Position numbers and translations under genes: made by a program. Below, one piece after another: positions 7,503-16,559 of a DNA stretch of 64,000 bases; within the stretch, counting starts at the first letter, position 1; the number at the start of each line of letters is the position of its first letter. Source of the stretch: CAZGCA01 sp964524145 (GTDB lineage: Bacteria > Hydrogenedentota > CAZGCA01). The stretch covers positions 1-64,000 of the forward strand of contig CAZGCA010000005.1 in the NCBI GenBank assembly GCA_964524145.1. Reading direction: 5' to 3'. The notes below the pieces were generated by a model. The model saw nothing but the letters and a program-made list of their open reading frames with translations. It searched no databases and had not been told where the DNA came from.

Positions 7503-9449
7503 CTACCGATTGAGGACACCGCCGATAAGCTCCCCGACCCCCGGCGCCTTCTTATCAAGCTCCTTGAGTCCCTCTTGCAGCTTGTCACCGATTTCCTCGC
7601 GGGCTTTCTCGACGGCGTGTTCCGTGATACCCTTGACGCTCGGAAGCACTCGCGGCTTCGAGAGCGTTCCGCGAACCGTGACAGGCGCGACAAGTTGCCC
7701 GTCGCGAGTGGCGTACTTCTGGAAATCTTTCTTCGCGGATATGCGTGCGGTAAGCTCTCGGCTAAGTGTAGCCTTCGCTTCGACATTGAGGGCCAAGTCG
7801 GTGGTTACCGTCCCTTCCGCTTCGAGCGAGATGTCGGGACCCGAAACAGCAAGCGGCTCTATCCGGATTGTTCCATTTCCCGCGCTGAATGACGAATCCA
7901 GCCGCAGAATACCCATTGACGCCGTCTTTTCCAATCCCAACAACGGCGTAAGCGGCTCGAAGAACTCCGGCCACGTGATCCTGCCATCCTGGAACTCCCA
8001 GCCGAGCTTGCCGGACATCTGCGTTGCGGGACTGCTCAGCAGGGTTCCTCGGCCGGTCAATTCTGCGCCGCCCGATACTTGTCCCGAGAACAAGTCGCGA
8101 AGGCGCGGAGACCCGTATTCGAGCGCCTTATCCAGGTCGACTCCGGCCACACTAACCGCAGCGGTGTAAGCGAGTCCCGCAACACCGAGATCGACTGCCG
8201 TCTCGGCTTGGACATCGCCTCCTGCCACACCTACGGCGGCTTCGCTGAGGGTGAATCTGTTGTTCTCAAGTGCCGCGACCAGTTTCGCGGGGCCCAGCTT
8301 GTACTGCTCGTACGCGAGAGTCTCCGCCTGTGCACGCAGCGCCAGGGTAAGAAACTCCAGGTTGAAAGGGCCAATCTGCTGCTGTGCCGCCTTCTCTTTC
8401 GGCGGCGAGGAAGCAGGGGCAGCCGGTTTCTCGGCGCCCTGAGCTTGCTGGAGTTCGAGACTCGGAATCGTAACGTCAAGGGAAATCTCGGGATTCGGCA
8501 CCGTACCGTTGATCTCAACATCCACGTCGGCCCGGCCCGATGCCTGAACCGGTAGCGTTACCATCGGGATCGTCCTGGCGACACTTCCCATGAGTTTATC
8601 GAAGTCGATAGAGGAGCGGATGTTGAGGCCGAGCTGCGCCTCCGGGCCAAGTTCCCGCACTGTGCCACTGGCTTCGACCGTTGTATCGAGCACGGTGAGC
8701 GTTATCTCATCGAGAGTTGCCGTGTTCGCGGCACGGTCCATAGCCACGTCAATGGACGAGGATACCGCGAGACCTTCTGCGAGCCGATCGCCGTTGCGTT
8801 CCGCCGAGAGACCTTCCCAAGATGCGTCGCCGCGCAACGCCAGCGCGCCCCCGGCAGACAGATCCGCTCCAAACTGCGCGTCAAAGCCATCAATGTCCGC
8901 GTTGAGACCGCCCTGCTCATCAGTATAGTGCAGCTCGCCGGAGCGAACGCCGAACGATCGCACGTTGATCTCGAACGGTAGTGCCCCCGCCTCCGCTGTC
9001 TCCGGTTGAGCCTCTGCCGGTTCTTCCGGCGCGGCACCGGGCTCTTGTGGGCGAACAGCGGCAAGAACGTTAAGGTTCCCGGCGCTCGACCGCGCGATGA
9101 AGATGCGAGGGGTATCGATCGAGACCTGCCTGATCTCGATACGGCGTTGCAGTAGTGGCAACAAGCTGAGCCGGACCACTACCCTGTCGACCTGCGCAAG
9201 GTTATCCCCGGGAAACCCTTCCGGTTGAGTCACTTCGATGTTCTCGACTTCTATTCCGCTGAGCAAGTGCGGCGCAATCCGCCCGACACGCACTTCCGAA
9301 ACGAGGTACTTGCCCGCAACGGACTGCACGAGCGAGCCCAGCCGTTCGGGCGTAAGGTACAGCCTCACGGCAACGACTATGGCAACCAGCAACAGCACTA
9401 TCACCAGCAGCAACACAACAGCGATTCTTTTCACGATTCTCGCGCGCAT
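7503..9449 (-). CDS. AsmA-family inner-membrane protein
   Basis: A 648-residue protein with one N-terminal membrane helix (IAVVLLLVIVLLLVAIVVAV) and a long beta-rich periplasmic part beginning in the AsmA style with LTPERLGSLVQSVAGKYL. A Pro/Ala/Glu-rich linker (residues about 130-155) and a second one with KPAAPASSPPKEKAAQQ (about 330-350) separate the repeats. The C-terminal third matches the AsmA-2 module (LTGRGTLLSSPATQMSGKLG). AsmA-like proteins bridge or tune lipid transport to the outer membrane. A GGGAGG ribosome binding site supports the ATG at 9449. It is followed at 9531 onward by other envelope genes on the same strand. Confidence 0.82.
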   Translation of the reverse strand: MRARIVKRIAVVLLLVIVLLLVAIVVAVRLYLTPERLGSLVQSVAGKYLVSEVRVGRIAPHLLSGIEVENIEVTQPEGFPGDNLAQVDRVVVRLSLLPLLQRRIEIRQVSIDTPRIFIARSSAGNLNVLAAVRPQEPGAAPEEPAEAQPETAEAGALPFEINVRSFGVRSGELHYTDEQGGLNADIDGFDAQFGADLSAGGALALRGDASWEGLSAERNGDRLAEGLAVSSSIDVAMDRAANTATLDEITLTVLDTTVEASGTVRELGPEAQLGLNIRSSIDFDKLMGSVARTIPMVTLPVQASGRADVDVEINGTVPNPEISLDVTIPSLELQQAQGAEKPAAPASSPPKEKAAQQQIGPFNLEFLTLALRAQAETLAYEQYKLGPAKLVAALENNRFTLSEAAVGVAGGDVQAETAVDLGVAGLAYTAAVSVAGVDLDKALEYGSPRLRDLFSGQVSGGAELTGRGTLLSSPATQMSGKLGWEFQDGRITWPEFFEPLTPLLGLEKTASMGILRLDSSFSAGNGTIRIEPLAVSGPDISLEAEGTVTTDLALNVEAKATLSRELTARISAKKDFQKYATRDGQLVAPVTVRGTLSKPRVLPSVKGITEHAVEKAREEIGDKLQEGLKELDKKAPGVGELIGGVLNR

Positions 9450-9530
9450 AGTCTCGACCTCCCTTTCGTCAACTCGCTCTGGTTGAGAGTAATGATATTC
9501 TCCGTAATGTCAGGCACCAACCCAACACCG

Positions 9531-10394
9531 TCACTTCTTTAGCACGTCCAGAACCTCGCGTCTGTACCGTTCGGCATAGAGACCATCCGCGCCTGGTGGC
9601 GGTTGCGGATACTGCAGAACGAGGGTTTCCAGCCGCTGGACACGTTCTTCAGTCGGCGGGTGTGAAGCAAAAATAGGGAGACTGCGTCTACCGCCTTGTT
9701 TGCTGTCTTCGTCGATCATTTTTCCCAGGAAACGCAACATGGCCTCCGGGTTGTACCCGGCCCTAAACAGGATATCCATGCCAAGATAGTCGGCTTCGCG
9801 TTCGTGTCCGCGACTGTAGTGCATCGCGCCGGCCGTACCCAGCAGTTCGGCACCCAACACTGCGAGCGCATTCGCATCTTCGCCAAGAATAATGCTCATA
9901 AGCAGGTTATAGCCGAACTGGCGAGTCATGCTCTCGCCATGATGGTGTCCTGCAACATGTGCTATCTCGTGCGCCATGACACTAGCGAGCTCGGCCTCGT
10001 TGTCGCAGAGTTTCATCAGCCCGCTGTATACATACATATATCCCCCCGGCAACGCAAACGCGTTGATGTTCTCGGGGCTGTCAATCACCTTGAACGTGTA
10101 CTGGACGTCTTGGCGCGGCGAAGCGTCCGCCAGCCGGCGGCCCGTCTCGGCAACATAAGCTTGGAGCGCCGGGTTATCAAGCAGTTCCTCCCTCCTCTCG
10201 ATCTCCTCGGAAACCTGCTGGCCAAGCCTGATCTCCTCCTCCGTTGAGAGGATGTTGAACCGCACCCCCTGATATGTCGAGCACCCCAGCAACATCAGAC
10301 AGAGCACAAGCACAACCGGCTTCGTCGCTCTCCCCCTGCCGGCTGTAGGTCTTTCAACGGCGCAATCGAGGCTATGATTGCTGACCACGAGCAT
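9531..10394 (-). CDS. M48-family metalloprotease lipoprotein (BepA/LoiP-like)
   Basis: A 287-residue protein. A lipobox LLGC (Cys at about residue 38) anchors it in a membrane. The zinc protease motif HEIAH sits at residues 142-146 and the third-ligand region GHEREADYLGMDILFRAGY near 195. A RSLPIFASHPPTEERVQRLE tail near residue 245 is typical of M48C outer-membrane quality-control proteases such as BepA and LoiP, which degrade misassembled outer-membrane proteins. The N-terminal stretch before the lipobox is long for a lipoprotein signal, so translation may begin further in, though no good internal start is obvious. The neighbours are also envelope proteins. Confidence 0.88.
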   Translation of the reverse strand: MLVVSNHSLDCAVERPTAGRGRATKPVVLVLCLMLLGCSTYQGVRFNILSTEEEIRLGQQVSEEIERREELLDNPALQAYVAETGRRLADASPRQDVQYTFKVIDSPENINAFALPGGYMYVYSGLMKLCDNEAELASVMAHEIAHVAGHHHGESMTRQFGYNLLMSIILGEDANALAVLGAELLGTAGAMHYSRGHEREADYLGMDILFRAGYNPEAMLRFLGKMIDEDSKQGGRRSLPIFASHPPTEERVQRLETLVLQYPQPPPGADGLYAERYRREVLDVLKK

Positions 10395-10408
10395 TATCGC
10401 GCGCCATT

Positions 10409-11203
10409 CTAACGGCCGAGCTTCACAGGGCCGTACGGTGTCTCAACTGACCCTGCAAAAGAAATCTTGGCGGCTCCAAGTTGCCCTTTGAGAATCTGTG
10501 ACAATGCGTCTTTTGCGGACACGACGCCTGAGAGTTGCACCTTGCCCGTTTGCCTCGCCCCTATGGTTTCATCGGTTGACGCGGTGAGCCCCCCGATTCT
10601 CGCTTTGCCCAATTCCAGCACGTAGCCCAGGTCCTTGATACCCAGGGCGAAGACATTCGGGTTCTTGATCACCGCATCAGCAGCAAGCTTCGCGCTGCGC
10701 AGAGAGACGTCGGAAACACGAACATCCACATTCGAGAGGGTAGGTGGACGGAGCACGGGAATCTTGCCACTGTGCTCGAGCGGCAGTTCGAACGACTGCT
10801 CGAGCGCGGAGAACACGAGGGCCCCGTGAAGCTTGTACGGCGTCTCTGAGGCGTCAGCGAGGTTGCGGAACGTCTTCAACAGGTCGGCGTAGGACAATCG
10901 AACAGGTAGCGTTACCGTCCCGACTCTTGCAGCCGGCAAATCAAGCTTTGCATTCGCTGCCGAATTGATGAATTCTGCCCCCTCAATATCCAGGCCGTAA
11001 CGGAACTGGGGAGTCTTGATGGGGATCGGGTACGGGTTGTTGACGTCCACGTCGAACTCCAAATCCATTCCTTGGAAGCTTAAGCCTGCTATCCGGGGGC
11101 GAACCGCCCGGACCTCCGGACGCTGTATCGTCTCGAGCATTGCGCATCCAAGTCCAATGGCAACAAGGACCACTACGGTCGAAATAACACGAACTTGTCT
11201 CAT
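10409..11203 (-). CDS. LEA type 2 (WHy-domain) lipoprotein
   Basis: A 264-residue protein with a lipobox ending GLGC near residue 20 and two tandem LEA14/WHy-like beta-sandwich units. The first holds DLEFDVDVNNPYPIPI and the second AKLAADAVIKNPNVFALGI; the N-P-N/Y pattern is the family signature. Bacterial LEA2 lipoproteins are periplasmic and their substrate is unknown. It lies 14 bases upstream of the M48 protease gene on the same strand, so the two are probably co-transcribed. Confidence 0.82.
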   Translation of the reverse strand: MRQVRVISTVVVLVAIGLGCAMLETIQRPEVRAVRPRIAGLSFQGMDLEFDVDVNNPYPIPIKTPQFRYGLDIEGAEFINSAANAKLDLPAARVGTVTLPVRLSYADLLKTFRNLADASETPYKLHGALVFSALEQSFELPLEHSGKIPVLRPPTLSNVDVRVSDVSLRSAKLAADAVIKNPNVFALGIKDLGYVLELGKARIGGLTASTDETIGARQTGKVQLSGVVSAKDALSQILKGQLGAAKISFAGSVETPYGPVKLGR

Positions 11204-11273
11204 CTCAGCACCCTTCTTTCTCAGCGGAACGCTGCTTCTATACCACCAGGGCCTGACACGTACGATGGTGTAA

Positions 11274-11308
11274 GCGTGCCGGGTCGCTGAGCCTGCGGCC
11301 CGGCACGC
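11274..11308 (-). terminator. Strong hairpin after the OmpA-like gene
   Basis: Ten-base perfect arms GCGTGCCGGG (11274-11283) and CCCGGCACGC (11299-11308) around a 15-base loop, 20 bases past the stop of the gene ending at 11328. No T-run follows on either strand, so it is at best an imperfect intrinsic terminator or a 3' end-protecting stem. Confidence 0.5.
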
Positions 11309-11327
11309 ATGATATCCCCAGCTCCGG

Positions 11328-12632
11328 TTAGCGAATGATACGGAGCTCTACCCGACGGTTTGTTGTCATATTGCCGGGCGTATCGTTTGGTTTTGCGGGT
11401 CTGCTTTCGCCAAAAGCCTCCGCCTTAAGCGCGGCGGCAGCAACGCCCTGTTTGGCCAGGTACGTCGAGACCGCGGCAGCACGACGCTCCGACAGCTTCT
11501 GGTTGTACGCGTCCGAAGCCTTCGCGTCCGTGTGACCCTGAACCGCAATCTTCACATCCGGATTCTGCTTCAAAACGCGTGCAACCTCGTTCAACTCCTG
11601 CTGGTGGTGCGGTTTGATGATCGACTTGTCGGTATCGAAATGGACGATTGGGAGAATCCAGCACCCCACCGAGTCCACCTTCGCTCCCTTGGGCGTGCCC
11701 GGGCATTTGTCCAGATAGTCATAGACCCCGTCGCCGTCTGTGTCAGGCGGACACCCGACCCTGTCTACTTTGACTCCCTTTGGTGTGCCGGGGCATTGGT
11801 CGAGGTAATCCGGGACTCCGTCGCCGTCTGTGTCAATCGGGCACCCAACCTTGTCTACCTTGACCCCTTTTGGCGTGTCAGGGCATTGATCAAGGTTGTC
11901 CGGGACTCCGTCGCCGTCGCGGTCCTGCGCCTCTCCGAGCATGACCTCACGCACGAAGTCCTCCATCGCCGAGGCACTATCGATGTCCGCAGCCGTCCTG
12001 TACGAGCCACAATCGCTCGTAGTTGCCAGCGTCCGCATCAGATCCGCACACTTGCCCGCACAGCTGCCAATCTGGACGGTATGGATGCAGATCGGATCTT
12101 GGTACCATTCGAGCAAGGATTCGCACGCTGCTATCGTCGCCCTTCTGTGTGTCGCTTTCCCATCGGAGAAGATGACGACCGCCGTCTTGCCGCTTGCTCC
12201 CTTCAGCGCGTCCCGTACCTTCCCGAGAGCAACTTCCATCGGCGTCTGACCGCTTAGATACTCGAGCGCGGACGCGCTCTCCCCCATGGTGCGCCGGTCG
12301 AACGGCTGCAAGGGGTACAGGTAACTGGCCGCTGTGGGCGTGGTACCCATCCCTCCTCCGAAATCAATGAGGCTGGCACCGTACCGACCTTCGGGCATGG
12401 CAGCCACAAACGATTCGACCAACGACTTCTCCACAGGAAACTTTTCGGGACACTTCATGGTGGCCGAGGCGTCCGCGAGAATGAAAATCTGGTCGACGAT
12501 GATCGTCTCTCCGTGGTCTCGCGTTACCTGGCTGACTGGCAACGGCTTCTGGTACGGCAGCCCTGCGCAACCAACCGCCAACAATACAGCAAGCACCGTT
12601 ACGCTGTGGATCTTCAGTCTCTCACTTGACAT
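11328..12632 (-). CDS. VWA-domain, TSP3-repeat, OmpA-like lipoprotein
   Basis: 434 residues from the ATG at 12632, chosen for its GGGAGGAG ribosome binding site and the lipobox LLAVGC just inside. Domains in order: a von Willebrand A domain from about residue 50 (IFILADASATM, a MIDAS-like start, then VVIFSDGKATH); three 30-residue calcium-binding thrombospondin-3-like repeats (DTDGDGVPDYLDQCPGTPKG type) at about 237-326; and a C-terminal OmpA peptidoglycan-binding domain (IAVQGHTDAKASDAYNQKLS and NRRVELRI). The protein should be tethered to the outer membrane, hold peptidoglycan and present a metal-dependent adhesion module to the periplasm. The frame stays open upstream to 12917, but that part is not protein-like. 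Confidence 0.88.
   Translation of the reverse strand: MSSERLKIHSVTVLAVLLAVGCAGLPYQKPLPVSQVTRDHGETIIVDQIFILADASATMKCPEKFPVEKSLVESFVAAMPEGRYGASLIDFGGGMGTTPTAASYLYPLQPFDRRTMGESASALEYLSGQTPMEVALGKVRDALKGASGKTAVVIFSDGKATHRRATIAACESLLEWYQDPICIHTVQIGSCAGKCADLMRTLATTSDCGSYRTAADIDSASAMEDFVREVMLGEAQDRDGDGVPDNLDQCPDTPKGVKVDKVGCPIDTDGDGVPDYLDQCPGTPKGVKVDRVGCPPDTDGDGVYDYLDKCPGTPKGAKVDSVGCWILPIVHFDTDKSIIKPHHQQELNEVARVLKQNPDVKIAVQGHTDAKASDAYNQKLSERRAAAVSTYLAKQGVAAAALKAEAFGESRPAKPNDTPGNMTTNRRVELRIIR
11655..11924. repeat. Three tandem 90-bp units encoding TSP3-like repeats
   Basis: Three in-frame units of 90 bp encode DxDGDGVxDxLDxCPxTPKG-type calcium loops in the OmpA-like lipoprotein. The units remain similar at the DNA level. 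Confidence 0.85.
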
Positions 12633-12685
12633 CGTCTTCTCCTCCCTCGTTCTGATGAAACTACCGTGGTTGTTGCAGACCAACA

Positions 12686-12742
12686 TCAACAGAGGTGCTG
12701 CGTGGAACACATGATGTGACGGGACGAGTTCCCTATTGCCAT
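12686..12742 (-). CDS. Possible 18-residue leader ORF upstream of the OmpA-like gene
   Basis: On the minus strand a strong GGGAGGAGGTGG ribosome binding site is followed by ATG at 12742 and an 18-codon frame (MAIGNSSRHIMCSTQHLC) ending at 12686, 53 bases ahead of the OmpA-like start. The binding site is better than that of many real genes here. It could be a regulatory leader peptide or a relic start; nothing else supports expression. Confidence 0.3.
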   Translation of the reverse strand: MAIGNSSRHIMCSTQHLC

Positions 12743-12852
12743 TTACCACCTCCTCCCTGAAAAGGCACCTATCACCAAGTGCGTTACTCTCACAAAGGAC
12801 TCGACAGCACTTGGAATGCTGCGACAGTAGAAGCGTAGCACTCCAGTGAGGA

Positions 12853-12897
12853 TTTGTCAAGAGGACAAATTCCGACAGGTTTGTGGGAGTTTGTCCT
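12853..12897. promoter_or_regulatory. Overlapping inverted repeats built on TTTGTC/GACAAA
   Basis: TTTGTC (12853-12858) pairs with GACAAA (12864-12869). The same central arm, extended to AGGACAAA, also pairs with TTTGTCCT (12890-12897). The two pairings are mutually exclusive, a layout seen in operators and in alternative RNA folds. The element lies in the 469-bp gap between the divergent OmpA-like and sugar-kinase genes (12633-13101), in which I see no other gene. A perfect 6-1-6 palindrome GAGAAC-C-GTTCTC at 13003-13015 lies in the same gap. Confidence 0.4.
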
Positions 12898-13101
12898 ACA
12901 TGTTTGCTCTCTCTCACATCTTTCTTCCACGGTGCAAACAGAAGAGCAGTTCACTCTGGTGGAGGTGCCATATGAATGGCTCGTGACCCGCGTGCATATA
13001 ACGAGAACCGTTCTCAACATCTTTGGCACGCTCAAACGCCCGTTCTTGTTTAGCTTGAGCTGACGATATACTTCTGCTATTGTTATGTTTAGGTGACGCC
13101 T

Positions 13102-14358
13102 ATGCTTCAAATCGCTGTGATTGCGGACGACCTAACCGGCGCGATGGATACCGGTGCGCGGTTTGCCGAGGCTGGCTTGGCCACTTTGGTGGCGCTGGGT
13201 TCTGAGTCTTTGCCTCCTTTCGACGTCCTGGCCGTGACTACGGAAAGTCGTCATTCGACCCGGAACAAGGCCGCAAGGAGGGCAATGCGAGCAGCCAAAC
13301 ACATTCGGAGCCTCAACCCGGAACACGCCCCACGGGTCTACAAGAAGATTGACTCGACGCTGCGCGGGCATCCGGGTGCCGAGCTTGCCGCGATCATGGA
13401 TGCGTTGGAGATCGGCAAAGCGCTGGTGGCGCCCGCATTCCCCGCGCAGGGGCGGACGACCATGGATGCGACACAACTTGTGGACGGCGTGCCTGTTGCA
13501 GAAACCGCGTTTGGTGACGAGGTACCGACCTCCGATGTGAGGGCCCTCTTTAGTTGCGATCGTGGCAAGGGGGCAGGTATCCAAAGACCGGTCTGGTGTG
13601 TCACCTTGGCAACGGTTCGCTGCGGTCACGACGCCGTCTCGGAGATCCTGAGGCGTCCCGGGGAAGCCGTAGTCGTTGCCGACGCGGCAACGCACTCGGA
13701 CTTGGCCACGCTGGCCCGGGCGGCCATAACGTGCGGCATTCGCCTGCTGTGTGGCTCGGCCGGCCTGGCTAGTGCCCTGGCGGACGTGCTACAGTTATCA
13801 TCTACGGTCGACGCACCCGAATCTGTGTTGCGTCCCGTCGGCCCTGTTTTCGTAGTGGCGGGCAGCCCGCATCCGCAAACGGTCGAGCAGGTCAACGTTG
13901 CCCGGCAACATGGCACCGTTGTCGTCCAGCCGGATGAGGACTTCCTGAGGGATGCAAGCCGTGAAATACAAGCAACAGCCGAACGCATTACAGCACTCTT
14001 GGGCGATGAGCAAGATGCGATCCTTACCACGGTCGGTCTGAGCATGGCTGATACAAGTGGACAGGAAATAGCCGACCGATTGGCGCGCACCGTCCGGAAC
14101 GTGCTGGACAGCGTTCATGCAGGTGGACTGGTGCTGACGGGTGGCGACGTTGCCATGGCCGCGTGTACGGCGTTGGATGCATCTGCTATCTGGATTCGCG
14201 GCGAGGTGCTGCCGGGGGTACCGTGGGGGATACTCATAGGTGGAACATGTCCCGGCCTGCCCGTGGTGACCAAGGCAGGTGGGTTCGGGAACGCCGACTC
14301 TCTGGTTGCTGCAATCGACCATTGTCATTCATTGGGAAGGCCGACGACACATGATTAG
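13102..14358 (+). CDS. Four-carbon acid sugar kinase family protein (DUF1537)
   Basis: 418 residues from the ATG at 13102, which has an AGGTGA ribosome binding site five bases upstream; a GTG at 13093 is the alternative. The N-terminal domain opens with IAVIADDLTGAMDTGARFAE and carries YKKIDSTLRGHPGAELAAIM and VAPAFPAQGRTTMD, the defining motifs of the OtnK/DtnK-type kinases. The C-terminal ATP-binding half has VVAGSPHPQTVEQV, VLTGGDVAMAAC and PWGILIGG. Relatives phosphorylate D-erythronate, D-threonate or 3-oxo-tetronate in sugar-acid catabolism. The usual partners (dehydrogenase, isomerase, aldolase) are absent here, so the substrate is open. Its TAG stop overlaps the first copy of the ABC-F start duplication. 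Confidence 0.88.
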   Translation: MLQIAVIADDLTGAMDTGARFAEAGLATLVALGSESLPPFDVLAVTTESRHSTRNKAARRAMRAAKHIRSLNPEHAPRVYKKIDSTLRGHPGAELAAIMDALEIGKALVAPAFPAQGRTTMDATQLVDGVPVAETAFGDEVPTSDVRALFSCDRGKGAGIQRPVWCVTLATVRCGHDAVSEILRRPGEAVVVADAATHSDLATLARAAITCGIRLLCGSAGLASALADVLQLSSTVDAPESVLRPVGPVFVVAGSPHPQTVEQVNVARQHGTVVVQPDEDFLRDASREIQATAERITALLGDEQDAILTTVGLSMADTSGQEIADRLARTVRNVLDSVHAGGLVLTGGDVAMAACTALDASAIWIRGEVLPGVPWGILIGGTCPGLPVVTKAGGFGNADSLVAAIDHCHSLGRPTTHD

Positions 14359-14387
14359 CGTTGACGATGTACACGTTAGTCTTGGGG
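14351..14387 (+). repeat. Duplicated remnant of the ABC-F gene start
   Basis: 35 of 37 bases match 16523-16559, the first codons of the ABC-F gene. This copy still reads MISVDDVHVSLG and then stops one codon later (GTG TGA), leaving a 13-codon dead frame that overlaps the kinase stop (ATGATTAG). It suggests the ABC-F gene once followed the kinase directly and that recQ came in between. Confidence 0.85.
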
Positions 14388-14395
14388 TGTGAACT

Positions 14396-16501
14396 GTGAT
14401 TGAGCGTGTTGAGCAGGTTCTAAGGAAGCATTGGGGCTACAATAGCTTCCTGCCCTTGCAGAAAGAAGCGATGCAATGTGTCTGCAGCGGGCGGGACTCA
14501 GTTGTTGTTCTGCCGACCGGCGGTGGGAAATCGCTCTGCTTTCAGGCGCCGGCGCTGACGATGCCCGGGCTGGCCATAGTAGTGTCGCCTCTGATCTCTT
14601 TGATGAAAGATCAAGTGGACGCCCTGGCCGAATGTGGTGTGCCGGCGGCGCGGCTGGACAGCAGCTTGTCCCCGCAGGTGCGGAAAGCCGTTCGCGCCAA
14701 GATAGAGAGGGGAACCCTCAAGCTGCTTTATCTCTCGCCGGAACGGCTTGTGTCGGAAGGGTTTATTCGATTCCTTAAAGGAGTCGACCTTTCCTTAATT
14801 GCGGTTGACGAGGCTCATTGCATCAGTATGTGGGGACATAACTTCCGGCCGGAATACCGAGAACTGCGCCTCCTGAAGAATACCTTCCCGGGCATCCCCA
14901 TCCACGCCTACACAGCCACTGCAACCGAGCAAGTCCGTGGCGACATCGCCCGCCTGTTGCGCCTAGAGGATCCCGCGGTGCTGGTTGGCTCATTCGATCG
15001 GCCGAATCTCGTCTACAAGGTCGAACGCCGCACGGAGAAACTGAAACAAGTATGCGCTGTCCTCGACCGGCATAGGGAAGAGTCGGGAATCGTGTATTGC
15101 ATTCGGCGCGCCGACGTTGATGAGATGTCTGCGCGATTGACCGAAGGCGGCTATAGGGTCGTGCCGTATCACGCGGGCATGCAAGACGAAGATCGAAAAA
15201 GAAGCCAGGAGTCATTCATCCAGGAGAAAGTCGATACCATTGTCGCCACCGTCGCGTTCGGGATGGGTATCGACAAGTCGAACGTACGTTACGTAATTCA
15301 CGCTGGAATGCCCAAGTCGGTTGAACATTACCACCAGGAAAGCGGTCGGGCAGGCCGCGACGGGCTCGAAGCCGAATGCTGCCTGTTCTATTCCGGCGGA
15401 GACTACGGAATCTGGCGGCGCATTCTCGGCGACATCGAGCCAGAGGAGGCGAGAGAGATCGCGCTCAACAAGTTGAACAAGATGTATGATTATTGCAGAG
15501 GTGTTACCTGCAGACACAAGACGATCCTCGACTATTTCGGCCAGGGCCTCGAAAAGAGCGACTGTGAGGCCTGCGACGTGTGCCTCGGCGAGCTGGACCG
15601 CCTGGATAACGCGCTGGAGACGGGCCAGAATATCCTCTCCTGCATTGTACGCTTGGACGAGCGGTTTGGTGCGGACTACACTGCCTGCGTACTGATCGGT
15701 TCGCGTGAGGAGCGAATCCTGAGCAACCAGCATGACACTCTAACCACGTACGGGGTGCTCTCGGATTTCCCAAAACGTGTGGTTCGCGACTGGATCGAGC
15801 AACTTGTGACGCAGGGATACATCCAAAAGACAGAGGAATACAGCGTTCTAAAAATCACCGCGAAAGGATGGCGCCTCCTGAAAGGCAAAGAGACCCCTAG
15901 TCTGCTCAAGCCTGCCAAAAAACGTGCCAGGGTGTCAAGAGCGGCGAAGGACTCATGGGAGGGTGTCGACAAGGGGTTGTTCGAACTGTTGAGAAAGCTA
16001 CGGCGCGAGATCGCGGGGACAAAAGGGGTTCCTGCTTATATAGTCTTTAGCGACGCCGCGCTGCGCGATATGGCCCGGCGAAGGCCCTCCGCACCAGAAG
16101 GTTTCCTCGAAGTCAGAGGCGTGGGAAACAGAAAGAGCGGACAGTACGGCGACAGGTTTCTCGCCGTCATCCAGAAGTACTGCCTGGCGAACTCGGTCGA
16201 TATGGATGTTAAGCCCTCTCACGAGGTGCGCCCCTCCGTGCCGCAAACAGACGCTCTGCCCGAAAGAGCCAGCCGTGACAGCAGTTCCAATCGCAAGCGG
16301 CTGGATGAGATTCGATCCAAGCATCCTCGTGCTTATGAGGCCTGGACCGAGCAGGAACAGCAGAAGCTAAGAAGACATTTGAGCGAGGGGAGGAGCGTCA
16401 TTGAAATCGCATCGCTGCTTGGAAGGCGACCGGGAGCTATTGAGAGTCGCATCAAAAAGCTCGAGTTGGAAAGCGCCCAAGGAGATCCAGGACTTGAATA
16501 G
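14396..16501 (+). CDS. recQ: ATP-dependent DNA helicase RecQ
   Basis: A 701-residue superfamily 2 3'-5' helicase that unwinds DNA in recombination and fork repair. The start is a GTG. Walker A is LPTGGGKSL near residue 42 and the DEAH box is D138-H141. Motif V/VI region reads VATVAFGMGIDKSNVRYVIH and HYHQESGRAGRDG. The RQC zinc-binding domain has its four Cys in YCRGVTCRHKT and CEACDVC (about 365-400), followed by the winged helix and an HRDC domain (PAYIVFSDAALRDMARRRP, about 545-605). The last 70 residues add a KHPRAYEAW...RRHLSEGRSVIEIASLLGR helical extension resembling that of other bacterial RecQ proteins. The gene sits between two copies of the ABC-F gene start, which indicates insertion. 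Confidence 0.96.
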   Translation: MIERVEQVLRKHWGYNSFLPLQKEAMQCVCSGRDSVVVLPTGGGKSLCFQAPALTMPGLAIVVSPLISLMKDQVDALAECGVPAARLDSSLSPQVRKAVRAKIERGTLKLLYLSPERLVSEGFIRFLKGVDLSLIAVDEAHCISMWGHNFRPEYRELRLLKNTFPGIPIHAYTATATEQVRGDIARLLRLEDPAVLVGSFDRPNLVYKVERRTEKLKQVCAVLDRHREESGIVYCIRRADVDEMSARLTEGGYRVVPYHAGMQDEDRKRSQESFIQEKVDTIVATVAFGMGIDKSNVRYVIHAGMPKSVEHYHQESGRAGRDGLEAECCLFYSGGDYGIWRRILGDIEPEEAREIALNKLNKMYDYCRGVTCRHKTILDYFGQGLEKSDCEACDVCLGELDRLDNALETGQNILSCIVRLDERFGADYTACVLIGSREERILSNQHDTLTTYGVLSDFPKRVVRDWIEQLVTQGYIQKTEEYSVLKITAKGWRLLKGKETPSLLKPAKKRARVSRAAKDSWEGVDKGLFELLRKLRREIAGTKGVPAYIVFSDAALRDMARRRPSAPEGFLEVRGVGNRKSGQYGDRFLAVIQKYCLANSVDMDVKPSHEVRPSVPQTDALPERASRDSSSNRKRLDEIRSKHPRAYEAWTEQEQQKLRRHLSEGRSVIEIASLLGRRPGAIESRIKKLELESAQGDPGLE

Positions 16502-16522
16502 CAGACAGAGGTTCGACCTCGC

Positions 16523-16559
16523 ATGATCAGCGTTGACAATGTACACGTTAGTCTTGGGG
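16523..16559 (+). repeat. Second copy of the 37-bp ABC-F start repeat
   Basis: Functional start of the ABC-F gene; 35 of 37 bases match 14351-14387 on the other side of recQ. Confidence 0.85.

Noticed and set aside
12790..13110. Minus-strand frame of 106 codons in the gap before the sugar kinase
   Set aside because: Basic, Cys-scattered sequence with no motif; it overlaps the hairpins and the kinase start.
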